Assembly (NCBI RefSeq): GCF_001045455.1
Contig: NZ_LFNE01000007.1
Location: forward strand, 1 to 64,000
Source of the DNA: Chryseobacterium sp. FH2
GTDB lineage: Bacteria > Bacteroidota > Bacteroidia > Flavobacteriales > Weeksellaceae
Length of the DNA stretch: 64,000 bases
Direction: 5' to 3'
Part shown: positions 8,652-16,882 of the stretch, one piece after another
Numbering within the stretch: the first letter of the stretch is position 1
How the letters are laid out: the number at the start of each line of letters is the position of its first letter
Notes under the pieces: generated by a model
Database searches by the model: none
What the model saw: only the letters and a program-made list of their open reading frames with translations
Told to the model about the DNA's origin: nothing
Translations under genes and position numbers: made by a program

Positions 8652-9809
8652 TTAAAATCTACTCTGTACCTGAACAATGAATAGATTATTGTTGTATTGT
8701 GTCGTATTTTCTACTTGATGCTTATAACGGTCAAATTGTACTCCAAGCTGAATTCTTGCACCATAATTTTTTAAAAATTCCAAGCCGAACATTGGAGTTA
8801 TTGTCTGTCTGGGATTTGAGTTTAATCTGAAATTGGTATCTAAATATTCGTAGCGGCAGGACAATTCAAATGCACTCAGGTTTCTGTGGTTGATTTCGTA
8901 TCTTAAGTTGGGAAGAAAGTAAGCCCCGCGAATCAGGTATTCATCAGGATTATCCGGTCTGAGTTCCGGAGCAACGGCAAAATATAATGGATGGTTAGTT
9001 GCCTGTTTTGCTTCAAGCTGCATGTCTAAGCTCCATTTTGAATCAAAAGTGACAAGTGAGCTTACGTCAATACCTACAGCATAAATTTTTTTGCTGAAAA
9101 CCTCTCCGATACCTCCATTTAAACCGAGATTTAAATTATATTTTTTAGCCAAACCAAAGACTAATCTTGTAGAATATTGTTTTCCGCTATCATTATCATT
9201 GACTTGATTTTTTCCGTTCCCATTCACAACGGAAACAGCATATTGAAAGGGAATTTGACCTAGTTCAAGCTGTCCTGTTGCAGAAAGCCCGATTTGGAAA
9301 CTTGTCCAGCCCAATTTCCCGAATTCTGTGTATTGATTTGACCAGTCCAATGATTTAATAATATCAATAGGATAGGTTTCTTCAATACCAAACCATGGCC
9401 TGAACTGCCCGGCTGTAAAGGCTAATTTGGGGTTGAAAGTATATTTTAAATAAGCATTTTCAAGAACTCTTGATTTCGGGTCATTTTTAAAATCTGCTAA
9501 ATTTGCCAATACCACGACTTCTGTACGTTTGCTGATTTGCGCCCGCATCTGAACTCTCATGTATTTGATCATAAAACTATTATCAGTCCCGCTGTTATCG
9601 GTGTGATGAAGGCCATTTACATCTACATCTTTAGTCATTCCGACAAGATAACGTGCCTGAAAAAGACCTTTAAACTGAAGTTGGGGATATATGACATTTT
9701 CTTCTTCATGTTTTGCGTGTAAAGAATCCGGTATCTGCGCCGTTACTGAAACACAGGATAACACAAAATAAAAGAACAGGAATCTCTTTATTGCTTTAAA
9801 AAAGGTCAT
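8652..9809 (-). CDS. Outer-membrane porin, OprO/OprP type
   Basis: 385 residues: a signal peptide ending near SVTAQ, then a beta-barrel with alternating strands and a C-terminal Phe (VQVQSRF). The FRPWFGIEETYP segment and the SFMIKYMRVQMRAQ strand fit the phosphate-selective porin O/P family (PF07396). As first gene of the operon with the DASS carrier and sdhCAB, it probably lets dicarboxylates cross the outer membrane rather than phosphate. That substrate is inferred from context only. Confidence 0.85.
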   Translation of the reverse strand: MTFFKAIKRFLFFYFVLSCVSVTAQIPDSLHAKHEEENVIYPQLQFKGLFQARYLVGMTKDVDVNGLHHTDNSGTDNSFMIKYMRVQMRAQISKRTEVVVLANLADFKNDPKSRVLENAYLKYTFNPKLAFTAGQFRPWFGIEETYPIDIIKSLDWSNQYTEFGKLGWTSFQIGLSATGQLELGQIPFQYAVSVVNGNGKNQVNDNDSGKQYSTRLVFGLAKKYNLNLGLNGGIGEVFSKKIYAVGIDVSSLVTFDSKWSLDMQLEAKQATNHPLYFAVAPELRPDNPDEYLIRGAYFLPNLRYEINHRNLSAFELSCRYEYLDTNFRLNSNPRQTITPMFGLEFLKNYGARIQLGVQFDRYKHQVENTTQYNNNLFIVQVQSRF

Positions 9810-10315
9810 GATGTTTATATTTTTAATGAATAGGGATGGATGATTCCGGGCTAATTAAGTCTTATACTTTAAAGAGTTTTGCTTTTTTGAAGTTTTTGTT
9901 CATCCCGTATGTTCGAGGTTCCTGTAAAAAGGATTATTGAAAAAAGAATTAATGGGAACTTTTTCATAATAATGGTGTTTAATTGATTAATCTTTAAACA
10001 TTGTCAACAATATTTCAAAGAATTTTTAAGTGTTTTCATAATTCGGTGATATAAATTTAATGAATTTTGTTTAATTAACATAAATATTTTAAATATTAAT
10101 CTAAAATTCATGTTAATAGTCATATTTGTTGAACTTAAATCAAAAAAAAGGGAATTTTTTATTATATTTTGAATAAACCCTATGTAAAGCATTGAAAAAA
10201 TGAGAAAAGTTTAAAATTGTTTTTTTACTTTTCATGGGTAAAATCCTTGAACAGACGGTGAATGAAGGCCTGAAATTTTTAATACCACAAAGTAAGATAG
10301 CTTTAAAAAATTCAT
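9810..10315. other. Divergent regulatory region between porin operon and phytochrome
   Basis: About 500 bases of very AT-rich DNA. It should hold the porin-operon promoter on the minus strand, but I see no exact TAnnTTTG box for it. A 62-codon minus-strand frame at 10004-10192 is low-complexity and not credible. The 36 codons 10234-10341 are in frame with the phytochrome gene but lie before its best promoter. Confidence 0.5.
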
Positions 10316-10323
10316 TATATTTG
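10316..10323 (+). promoter_or_regulatory. -7 box of the phytochrome operon
   Basis: TATATTTG fits TAnnTTTG exactly and lies 18 bases before ATG 10342. A transcript from here would not include the upstream in-frame ATG at 10234, so it supports the shorter protein. No clear TTG is seen at -33. Confidence 0.6.
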
Positions 10324-10341
10324 ATAGATATATTTATTTAT

Positions 10342-12534
10342 ATGAATTTTGTAGAGTGTCATGAGGAACCCATTCATATCCCTGGGTATATACAAAGTTT
10401 TGGATATTTGATTGGCATAGATGCAGATTCATTTTCCATTACTTTTTTTAGCGAAAATATTAAGGATATTTTTAAGCTGGAAAACTTTGAACTGCTTTTC
10501 GGAAAGAAGATTACGGATTTTCCTGATTTATTTCAAAACATTATTGAATCTGATATTTTCACCTCAATTAGAACTCATACTGAAAGAGAAAATACAACCT
10601 ATTTTGATAAGATTTTCATTGGAGAGAAACAGTATCATTTTTCTATTTTCAGAACCGGTAAAAATATTTTTTTAGAATTTGAGGAAGTTTTACAAAACCC
10701 CTACAAGCGTATCAATAATAAATATGATAATTTTTATATCATTGATAATGAACAGGAAATTTGGGAACAGCTACTGAGTACACTTTCTAAAATAGTGAAT
10801 TATGACCGGATGATGGTGTACAAATTCATGATGGATGGCTCGGGAAAAGTAATAGCAGAAAAAACTAATGACAATTTCGAAAGCTATATAGGATTGCATT
10901 ATCCTGAATCTGATATCCCAAGACAAGCTCGCAAGCTTTATTTAAAAAAAAGAAAAAGAATTTTCAGTGATGTATATTCACCGCCAATCCGTATTATTAG
11001 CAATAAAAATGAAAATATTGATCTGACTTTTGCCGCTTCCAGAGCAATGTCCCCGATTCACGGACAGTATATTAAAAACTCAGGAGCAGCATCCAGTTTT
11101 AGTGTATCGATTATTATTGAAGATCATCTTTGGGGTTTGGTAACCTGTCAGAATTCAGAAGCTAAACATATTGACCTTGAAGACAGGGTGCAGGCGGGTA
11201 TTTTCACGGCGCTGGCTTCCAATGCTTATTCTTCATTTAAATCTAAAAAAGAACTTGATTACCGTTTGGGTTTAAATGAAAAATCGGCCCAGTTAAAATC
11301 AGAATTTTTAAAATATAATACACTTTTCGAATCTTTGGTTGAAAATAAATCTGAAATCAAAGATCTTCCGGAGGCAGATGGATTAGCCATTATTTCCGAC
11401 GAGAATATTGTAAAAGAAGGTATTACCCCGACCGACAATATTATCGAAATGATTGTGAAGTGGGCGTATACAAATACTCACGAAAGCATATATGTGAGCC
11501 GTGATTTTCTGAAAATACACAGGGATGATTTAGGGTTGGATGAAAATACGGCAGGAATCATCATATATTTTATCGACAGGGATAAAAATGAACTGCTTAT
11601 ATGGTTTAGAAAAGAATTTGATGAACATATAAAATGGGCAGGAAATCCGGAAAAAATGATTAAAGTATTTTCCCAAGACGGAGAAGAAAAACATATTGTA
11701 TCACCCAGAACATCTTTTCATGTTTTTACTGAAAATATTAAAGGAAGTTCGAAAAGATGGAATTCCAGAAATATAAGTGCCGTACATGCCGTTAGAGATG
11801 TTATTTTAGAGACCTCTCACAAACAATATAAGGTTATCAAGCAGTTAAATGAAGAACTTAAAAAAGTCAATGAAGAACTTGACAGTTTTTCGTACACAAT
11901 TTCTCATGACTTAGGAACACCTTTGACGGTGATGAAACTGAATGCTCAAATGCTTTTAAACAGCCTTACAGATGGCTCGGAAAAGAGTAAGGGAAAAATT
12001 AATTCTATTATAGAAGAGATTGATAATATGGCAGAAATGATGCATGATGTTTTACAGTTAAGTCGTGCAAAGCACAGTGAAATACAACTTGAAAGACTTC
12101 AGCCCGGCCTTACGATTCATAAAATTTTGGAAAATGCTAAAATTACATTTGCCAGCCCAGCCAGCGAAGTAATTGTCAAAGAATGTCCGGATGTATTGGC
12201 AGATAAAACGTTGCTTCATCAGGTATTTTTAAATATCATCAATAATGCAGTAAAATATTCTTCTCATAAGGAAGAACCTAAAGTGGAAATTGAAGGAACG
12301 GAAGATGGTGATATGATTGTTTACAGGATTTCAGATAACGGGATTGGTATTCCTGAAGAAGAAAAACATAAGATGTTCAAAATTTTCAACAGAATGGATA
12401 ATGCAAAAAAGTTTAAAGGAAACGGAATAGGATTATCTATTGTTCATAGAATAATGAAAAGAATCGGGGGAAATGTTGATTATAAAAGCAATAAAGATGG
12501 TACTTCTTTCTTTTTAACGTTCAAAAAGCCTTAA
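10342..12534 (+). CDS. bphP: Bacteriophytochrome histidine kinase
   Basis: 730 residues from ATG 10342, laid out PAS-GAF-PHY-HisKA-HATPase. Cys6 (VECHEEPIHIPG) is the biliverdin-attachment Cys of bacterial phytochromes, and its position at the extreme N-terminus fixes the start. The GAF domain has the DIP motif (PESDIPRQARKLY) and the pocket His of SPIHGQY (about residue 240). The position equivalent to His290 of Deinococcus BphP is Gln270 (GLVTCQN). The PHY tongue keeps PRTSF and WAGNP. The phosphorylated His is about residue 522 (ISHDLGTPL), followed by N and G boxes (DNGIGIP, GNGIGLSIV). No partner regulator lies next to it; heme oxygenase follows by 27 bases. Confidence 0.93.
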   Translation: MNFVECHEEPIHIPGYIQSFGYLIGIDADSFSITFFSENIKDIFKLENFELLFGKKITDFPDLFQNIIESDIFTSIRTHTERENTTYFDKIFIGEKQYHFSIFRTGKNIFLEFEEVLQNPYKRINNKYDNFYIIDNEQEIWEQLLSTLSKIVNYDRMMVYKFMMDGSGKVIAEKTNDNFESYIGLHYPESDIPRQARKLYLKKRKRIFSDVYSPPIRIISNKNENIDLTFAASRAMSPIHGQYIKNSGAASSFSVSIIIEDHLWGLVTCQNSEAKHIDLEDRVQAGIFTALASNAYSSFKSKKELDYRLGLNEKSAQLKSEFLKYNTLFESLVENKSEIKDLPEADGLAIISDENIVKEGITPTDNIIEMIVKWAYTNTHESIYVSRDFLKIHRDDLGLDENTAGIIIYFIDRDKNELLIWFRKEFDEHIKWAGNPEKMIKVFSQDGEEKHIVSPRTSFHVFTENIKGSSKRWNSRNISAVHAVRDVILETSHKQYKVIKQLNEELKKVNEELDSFSYTISHDLGTPLTVMKLNAQMLLNSLTDGSEKSKGKINSIIEEIDNMAEMMHDVLQLSRAKHSEIQLERLQPGLTIHKILENAKITFASPASEVIVKECPDVLADKTLLHQVFLNIINNAVKYSSHKEEPKVEIEGTEDGDMIVYRISDNGIGIPEEEKHKMFKIFNRMDNAKKFKGNGIGLSIVHRIMKRIGGNVDYKSNKDGTSFFLTFKKP

Positions 12535-12561
12535 ATTTGGGGAACTTTTAAACCCTTATTT

Positions 12562-13113
12562 ATGGTATCTGAATATCTTAAACAGAATACAGCGGAATAT
12601 CACGATGCTGCTGAGAAACTTTTTAATTCTGAAAAAATTTTTAATAAAACTTTCACTTTGGAAGATTATAAAAAAATCATCAATACCAATTATTTGATGC
12701 TTCTCCATAGTGAAGATAAAATATTCAGCAGTCTTTCTGATAAATTTGCTGAAAAATTACAGTTGAGCAACAGAAAAAAACTTCCTCTTATTGAAAAAGA
12801 TTTGGCAAGTTTAGCTTTAGAAAATCAAACTGTTTCTCATGAACTAGAATTCAGCAATGAAAATGAAGCTTTGGGAGCAATGTATGTAATTGAAGGTTCT
12901 ACTTTGGGTGGAAATGTGATTGCAAAACAGCTTTCTAAAACTGAAGGGTTTGATACTGTTACTTTTAATTTCTTCGGGTGTTATCAGGAAAATACAGGAT
13001 CAATGTGGAAAAACTTTAAGGAGGTTTTGGATACTGAAGTGACTGAGGAAAATTATAATGATGTACTTTCCGGAGCGAAAAAACTATACACATTCCTGCT
13101 AAACGTTAATTAA
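12562..13113 (+). CDS. bphO: Biliverdin-producing heme oxygenase
   Basis: 183 residues of the bacterial heme oxygenase family. His14 (TAEYHDAAEK) is the expected axial heme ligand. The distal helix is seen in GAMYVIEGSTLGGNVI, the most typical block of the BphO group. It opens heme to biliverdin, CO and iron, and biliverdin is the chromophore of the phytochrome encoded 27 bases upstream. The pair is therefore almost certainly one light-sensing operon. No iron-uptake gene is nearby, so a role in iron scavenging is less likely. Confidence 0.92.
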   Translation: MVSEYLKQNTAEYHDAAEKLFNSEKIFNKTFTLEDYKKIINTNYLMLLHSEDKIFSSLSDKFAEKLQLSNRKKLPLIEKDLASLALENQTVSHELEFSNENEALGAMYVIEGSTLGGNVIAKQLSKTEGFDTVTFNFFGCYQENTGSMWKNFKEVLDTEVTEENYNDVLSGAKKLYTFLLNVN

Positions 13114-13133
13114 TTCTATTAAATTATAATTAA

Positions 13134-13167
13134 AATTCCTGAAAGATTGCCCAATTTTTCAGGAATT
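13134..13167. terminator. Perfect inverted repeat after bphO
   Basis: Two 11-base arms (AATTCCTGAAA 13134-13144 and its complement 13157-13167) around a 12-base loop follow the heme oxygenase stop. No U-run comes after the stem; instead it overlaps the mdh promoter, so it could also have a regulatory role. Confidence 0.55.
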
Positions 13168-13177
13168 GTTAAATTTG
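13147..13177 (+). promoter_or_regulatory. Promoter of mdh
   Basis: TTG 13147-13149, a 20-base spacer and TAAATTTG 13170-13177 form a full Bacteroidetes promoter 52 bases before the mdh start. Confidence 0.7.
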
Positions 13178-13228
13178 GGCAGTTTCAATCTAGACTAAAC
13201 TAAAAATAATTTAAAAAAATAAATCAAA

Positions 13229-14155
13229 ATGAAAGTAACTGTAGTAGGAGCAGGTGCTGTAGGAGCAAGCTGTGCAGAATACATCGCAATGAAAAACTTC
13301 TGTTCAGAAGTAGTTTTAGTAGACATTAAAGAAGGATTTGCTGAAGGTAAAGCAATGGATTTGATGCAGACAGCATCTCTAAACGGGTTTGATACAAAAA
13401 TTACCGGAACAACAGGAGATTATAGTAAAACTGCAGGTTCTCATGTGGCTGTTATCACTTCAGGTATTCCCAGAAAACCGGGAATGACAAGAGAAGAATT
13501 GATCGGTATCAATGCGGGAATTGTAAAAGACGTTACTGCAAATTTGGTAAAACATTCTCCGGAAGTGATCATCATCGTTGTGTCTAACCCAATGGATACA
13601 ATGGCTTATTTGGTACACAAAACATCTGGCCTTCCGAAGCACAAAATCATTGGAATGGGTGGTGCGCTGGATTCAGCGAGATTCAAATATAGATTGGCTG
13701 AAGCATTGGAAAGCCCAATTTCTGACGTAGACGGAATGGTAATCGCTGCTCACAGTGATACAGGTATGCTTCCGTTATTGAGCAAAGCAACAAGAAATGG
13801 TGTTCCTGTAACTGAATTCTTAAATGATGAACAGCAAAAATATGTAATAGAAGAAACAAAAGTAGGAGGGGCAACTCTTACAAAGCTATTAGGCACCTCA
13901 GCTTGGTATGCTCCGGGTGCAGCAGTTTCTGTAATGGTTCAGGCTATTGCATGTGATCAAAAGAAAATGATCCCTTGCTCTCTAATGCTTGAAGGTGAAT
14001 ACGGTCAAAACGATATATGTTTAGGCGTTCCGGCTATCATCGGTGCAAACGGTGTAGAAAAAATTGTAAACGTTACCCTTACTGCAGAAGAGCAATTAAA
14101 ATTTGCTGAGGCTGCAAATGCTGTAAGAGAAGTAAATGGAGATTTGAAGTTTTAA
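13229..14155 (+). CDS. mdh: Malate dehydrogenase
   Basis: 308 residues, the LDH-like type of malate dehydrogenase that interconverts malate and oxaloacetate with NAD. The N-terminal fold starts VVGAGAVGASCAEYIA. The substrate Arg loop is GIPRKPGMTREELI. VVSNPMDTMAYL includes the conserved Asn, and the catalytic His lies in IAAHSDTGMLPL, where many homologues have GGHGD. The length is normal. It works in the same cycle as the sdh operon at 3.8-7.2 kb. It has its own promoter and a very strong terminator, so it is a single-gene unit. Confidence 0.95.
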   Translation: MKVTVVGAGAVGASCAEYIAMKNFCSEVVLVDIKEGFAEGKAMDLMQTASLNGFDTKITGTTGDYSKTAGSHVAVITSGIPRKPGMTREELIGINAGIVKDVTANLVKHSPEVIIIVVSNPMDTMAYLVHKTSGLPKHKIIGMGGALDSARFKYRLAEALESPISDVDGMVIAAHSDTGMLPLLSKATRNGVPVTEFLNDEQQKYVIEETKVGGATLTKLLGTSAWYAPGAAVSVMVQAIACDQKKMIPCSLMLEGEYGQNDICLGVPAIIGANGVEKIVNVTLTAEEQLKFAEAANAVREVNGDLKF

Positions 14156-14167
14156 TAGAGTAAACTT

Positions 14168-14216
14168 TATATAAAATGAAGCCTGCACCCAAAGGGTGCA
14201 GGCTTCATTTTATATA
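14168..14216. terminator. Strong bidirectional hairpin after mdh
   Basis: A perfect 23-bp stem (14168-14190 with 14194-14216) closes on a 3-base AAA loop; the core is GAAGCCTGCACCC. The AT-rich base of the stem gives a U-rich end on both strands, so it can end both mdh and the minus-strand gene at 14229. Confidence 0.92.
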
Positions 14217-14228
14217 TCGATTTTCAAA

Positions 14229-14597
14229 TTATAAAATGTTACCAGCTCTTCTAATTTTAATCTGAAGAACAATAAAAATAATATAGGTAACAATAAAAAT
14301 GACTAAAGGGATTTCAAACCCTAAGTAATGAAACTTTTCAAACGAAACTTGAATAAGACGGGATATGATTGGTGAAATCATTAAAATGAAACTTATGATT
14401 GATTTTCCATAACTATCTTTCCATTTTACAAGATTTAAAATGATTCCTGCTATACCAAGAATTGCAAAAACTTGATCAATATTTCCAAAACTAAAAAGAG
14501 TAACAATAAGCCAGATAAGAAATGGGAGAGGAATCATCATTCCCATTAAAAATATGAAACAGTATGATGTTAGAGAAATAATTTTGAAGATTTTCAT
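14229..14597 (-). CDS. Small membrane protein of unknown function
   Basis: 122 residues that are almost entirely four hydrophobic helices joined by short loops, with a basic C-terminus (LQIKIRRAGNIL). I recognise no family. The start is an ATG at a good signal-anchor-like N-terminus (MKIFKIISLTSYC). It is a single gene bounded by the mdh hairpin on one side and about 260 non-coding bases on the other. Confidence 0.6.
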   Translation of the reverse strand: MKIFKIISLTSYCFIFLMGMMIPLPFLIWLIVTLFSFGNIDQVFAILGIAGIILNLVKWKDSYGKSIISFILMISPIISRLIQVSFEKFHYLGFEIPLVIFIVTYIIFIVLQIKIRRAGNIL

Positions 14598-14857
14598 TAC
14601 ATAAAAATATAAAAAAGCGTAATAATTTTGTGTATTTTATTTTGGAAATAGATTGTAATTTATTGAAATCAAATTGTGGATAAAAAAGCAGTTTTGTGGA
14701 TAACTTTTAATAAATTTTAAATTGAAGGTAAAATTATATAAATAAGATCTCGCAGATTAAGCTGATTTACAGATTAGATAAAACGTCTGTATTATTGCTC
14801 AATTTGCGAGAATATAAACGAAATATAAATCAGACCTTTTTTCAGGAATGACAAGCT

Positions 14858-15595
14858 TTAATTATTAAAAGTACTGAACGCTTCTTCTGAATTGGCAAAG
14901 AAATTATTGTAAATCAGTTCAGTATTTCCAACCCGAATTTCATAAATGTCTTCCTGAAGTCCTTTTACCAGGCTCTCTGCAACGTCAGAAGCCGGAATTC
15001 CGTTTTCTCTTCCTCCGATTTCTACTGAAAAATCTGTATCAACTAAAGGCGGCATCAATTCAAATACTTTTACATGGGTAGTTTTTGCCAATTCATATCT
15101 CAAAATTCTCGTGTGGGAGTGTAAGGCTGCTTTTGAATCAGAATATGTTGGAATATAAGAGCCGGGAACAAAACCAACAATAGAAGAAACATTTATAATG
15201 GCTGCTTCATTTTGCTGTTTTAATAAGGGCAGAAATTTTTCTGTCAGCCTGATGGGTGCAAAATAGTTAGTCGTGAATTCGGCTAAAGCTTTAGTGTATG
15301 TATCAGAATTTTCTGAAATGGTATAGTAATAAGCATGGCCAGCGTTATTGATTAAAATATGTAACCCTCCAAAAGTGGTTTTTACTTCTTCAAAAAGTCT
15401 GTCAATATCACTTTCATTGGTAATATCTGCCTGAATAGTAAAAACGTTTGCTAAATCTTTTGCTGCAGCATCTAATTTTTCTTTGTTCCTTCCTACAATG
15501 ATAATTTTATTAGCCGGGCTTAAAGCTTTTGCTATTTCTAACCCGATTCCAGAACCTCCGCCGGTAATTAAGATGGTGTTGTTTGTAATGTTCAT
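14858..15595 (-). CDS. Short-chain dehydrogenase/reductase
   Basis: 245 residues of the classical SDR family, close in style to DltE-type oxidoreductases. The cofactor motif is ITGGGSGIGLEIAKAL, the NNAG motif is LINNAGHAYYY, and the catalytic residues are Ser in INVSSIVGF and the YSDSK Tyr/Lys pair. The substrate is unknown. It follows the tetR gene by 71 bases, and both are preceded by the same palindrome, so it is the likely regulated target of that repressor. Confidence 0.88.
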   Translation of the reverse strand: MNITNNTILITGGGSGIGLEIAKALSPANKIIIVGRNKEKLDAAAKDLANVFTIQADITNESDIDRLFEEVKTTFGGLHILINNAGHAYYYTISENSDTYTKALAEFTTNYFAPIRLTEKFLPLLKQQNEAAIINVSSIVGFVPGSYIPTYSDSKAALHSHTRILRYELAKTTHVKVFELMPPLVDTDFSVEIGGRENGIPASDVAESLVKGLQEDIYEIRVGNTELIYNNFFANSEEAFSTFNN

Positions 15596-15632
15596 AATTT
15601 CTTGTTTGTTAAAATTATTGGTATTATTTTTT

Positions 15633-15650
15633 TTGTACTGTTTAGTACAA
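15633..15650. promoter_or_regulatory. Palindromic operator between tetR and SDR
   Basis: TTGTAC-N6-GTACAA; the full arms extend to 9 bp as TTTTGTACT / AGTACAAAA (15631-15652). The same 6-N6-6 arrangement occurs upstream of the tetR gene at 16284-16301, so both are predicted binding sites of the TetR protein. Confidence 0.7.
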
Positions 15651-15666
15651 AATTGGTTAAATTTTT

Positions 15667-16251
15667 TTATTTAAGTAATTTTAAATTAATTTCTATCATC
15701 GAACGAAGAATTTCCGAAGAGTTTTCCATACGTCTTGTCACGTGAATTCCGTTCCAAAGATTAATCAAATGCCACGATAAAATTTCAGGTTTTTCGGTGT
15801 TTTTGATTTGATTTTTTTCCTGAGCTTCGGCAATTACTCCTGTAAAAAGAACTTGGAGTTTTTTTAATAATTCTGCTGTCGTTTTTTTTATGTTTTCATC
15901 CTTTTCAGAAAGCTGCACTAAGGCATTCCCTAGATAACAGCCTCTTTCTTTATCACAATCCGGAGCATCTGCAAGCATTAAAAAAAGTTGTCTGATAAAT
16001 TCGATTTTATTTTCTGATTTTGAAATTCCGTCACTTAATTTTTTGATAAAGCTTTCTGAAAATTGTTGTATGGAGCGAATATACAACTCCTGTTTTCCTC
16101 CTTTAAAAGCCAAATAGAAACTTCCTTTTCCAATTCCCATGGCACTCAGTAATTCATCTGCCGAAGCGGTGTCATAGCCTTTACTTCTGAAAATTTCAGT
16201 TGCCTTTTCTACAGCTTGTCCTTCATCGAATATTTTTGGTCTTCCAGCCAT
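15667..16251 (-). CDS. TetR/AcrR-family repressor
   Basis: 194 residues. The N-terminal helix-turn-helix is clear (RPKIFDEGQAVEKATEIF, then ASADELLSAMGIGKGSFY). The C-terminal ligand-binding half contains CYLGNALVQL, common in TetR regulators of the C-terminal type 6 family. It probably represses itself and the downstream SDR gene, because a matching palindrome overlaps its own promoter and a second lies in the 71-base gap to the SDR. The inducer is unknown, but an electrophile or other SDR substrate would fit. Confidence 0.9.
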   Translation of the reverse strand: MAGRPKIFDEGQAVEKATEIFRSKGYDTASADELLSAMGIGKGSFYLAFKGGKQELYIRSIQQFSESFIKKLSDGISKSENKIEFIRQLFLMLADAPDCDKERGCYLGNALVQLSEKDENIKKTTAELLKKLQVLFTGVIAEAQEKNQIKNTEKPEILSWHLINLWNGIHVTRRMENSSEILRSMIEINLKLLK

Positions 16252-16270
16252 GATTTTCTATTTGATAAAG

Positions 16271-16301
16271 CAAAGATATACAATTGTACTAATTGGTACA
16301 A
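16271..16301 (-). promoter_or_regulatory. tetR promoter overlapped by operator
   Basis: On the minus strand, TATCTTTG (16278-16271) is an exact -7 box. The palindrome TTGTAC-N6-GTACAA (16284-16301) fills the region upstream, and its outer TTG sits at -33 with a 20-base spacer. Binding there would block the polymerase, so autorepression is predicted. Confidence 0.72.
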
Positions 16302-16338
16302 AATAAAATTTTAAATATGATTTATAGCTTTTGTCTAT

Positions 16339-16872
16339 TTAAATTTCAAAACTCATAAACAGAGCTGTTTCTGTAGAATTATCGTAAAGTTTTGTATTGA
16401 GTCCTGTAAATTGGAAGCCTGCTTTTTGATAAAATTTTATAGCGGGATAATTGGTGTTTTGTGTTTCCAATTCCACAATTCTACAGCCTAAAATCCGAGC
16501 TTCTTTATGGATATTTTTAATTAAATATCTTCCAATGTTCCTACCTCTGAACTTTTCACTAATCAACATATTTTCAATAAAAAGACTGTTGTTCCAGTCT
16601 CTGAAATCACAAATAGCCCAACCAATCAATTCATTATTTTCGTAAACTCCAAACGAATGTCCTTGTGTGATAATTTCGTTAAGTTCATCAATATCATCAG
16701 AATTTGTTTCCCAAATCTTTTTATAATGCTGATTTTTTTCTCTCAGATTAAACTCGAAAGAATTTTCAATTTCAATGGTTGAAACGCTGAATATTTTATC
16801 GGTTTCATATCCATTCAATCCCCAGTTGAGTGTCGGATCACACTTTAATTTTTCAAGTTTTTTTACTTCCAT
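16339..16872 (-). CDS. GNAT acetyltransferase, streptothricin-acetyltransferase-like
   Basis: 177 residues with the GNAT core. Motif A is MLISEKFRGRNIGRYLI, and the C-terminal block LETQNTNYPAIKFYQKAGF is followed by a YDNSTETALFMSFEI tail. That layout, including LETQN and the final aromatic strand, resembles streptothricin/Sat-type N-acetyltransferases. The substrate is unproven and many housekeeping GNATs look alike. It is the last of three closely spaced minus-strand genes (gaps of 10 and 9 bases), the other two of unknown function. Confidence 0.75.
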   Translation of the reverse strand: MEVKKLEKLKCDPTLNWGLNGYETDKIFSVSTIEIENSFEFNLREKNQHYKKIWETNSDDIDELNEIITQGHSFGVYENNELIGWAICDFRDWNNSLFIENMLISEKFRGRNIGRYLIKNIHKEARILGCRIVELETQNTNYPAIKFYQKAGFQFTGLNTKLYDNSTETALFMSFEI

Positions 16873-16882
16873 CAGAATTAAT

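Noticed and set aside
10004..10192. A 62-codon minus-strand frame between porin and phytochrome
   Set aside because: Low-complexity Ile/Leu/Asn/Lys content, no family resemblance, no clear promoter, and AT-rich spacer DNA gives such frames by chance.
10234..10341. Longer phytochrome start at ATG 10234
   Set aside because: The extra 36 residues have no family match, push the chromophore Cys away from the N-terminus, and lie before the exact -7 box at 10316.
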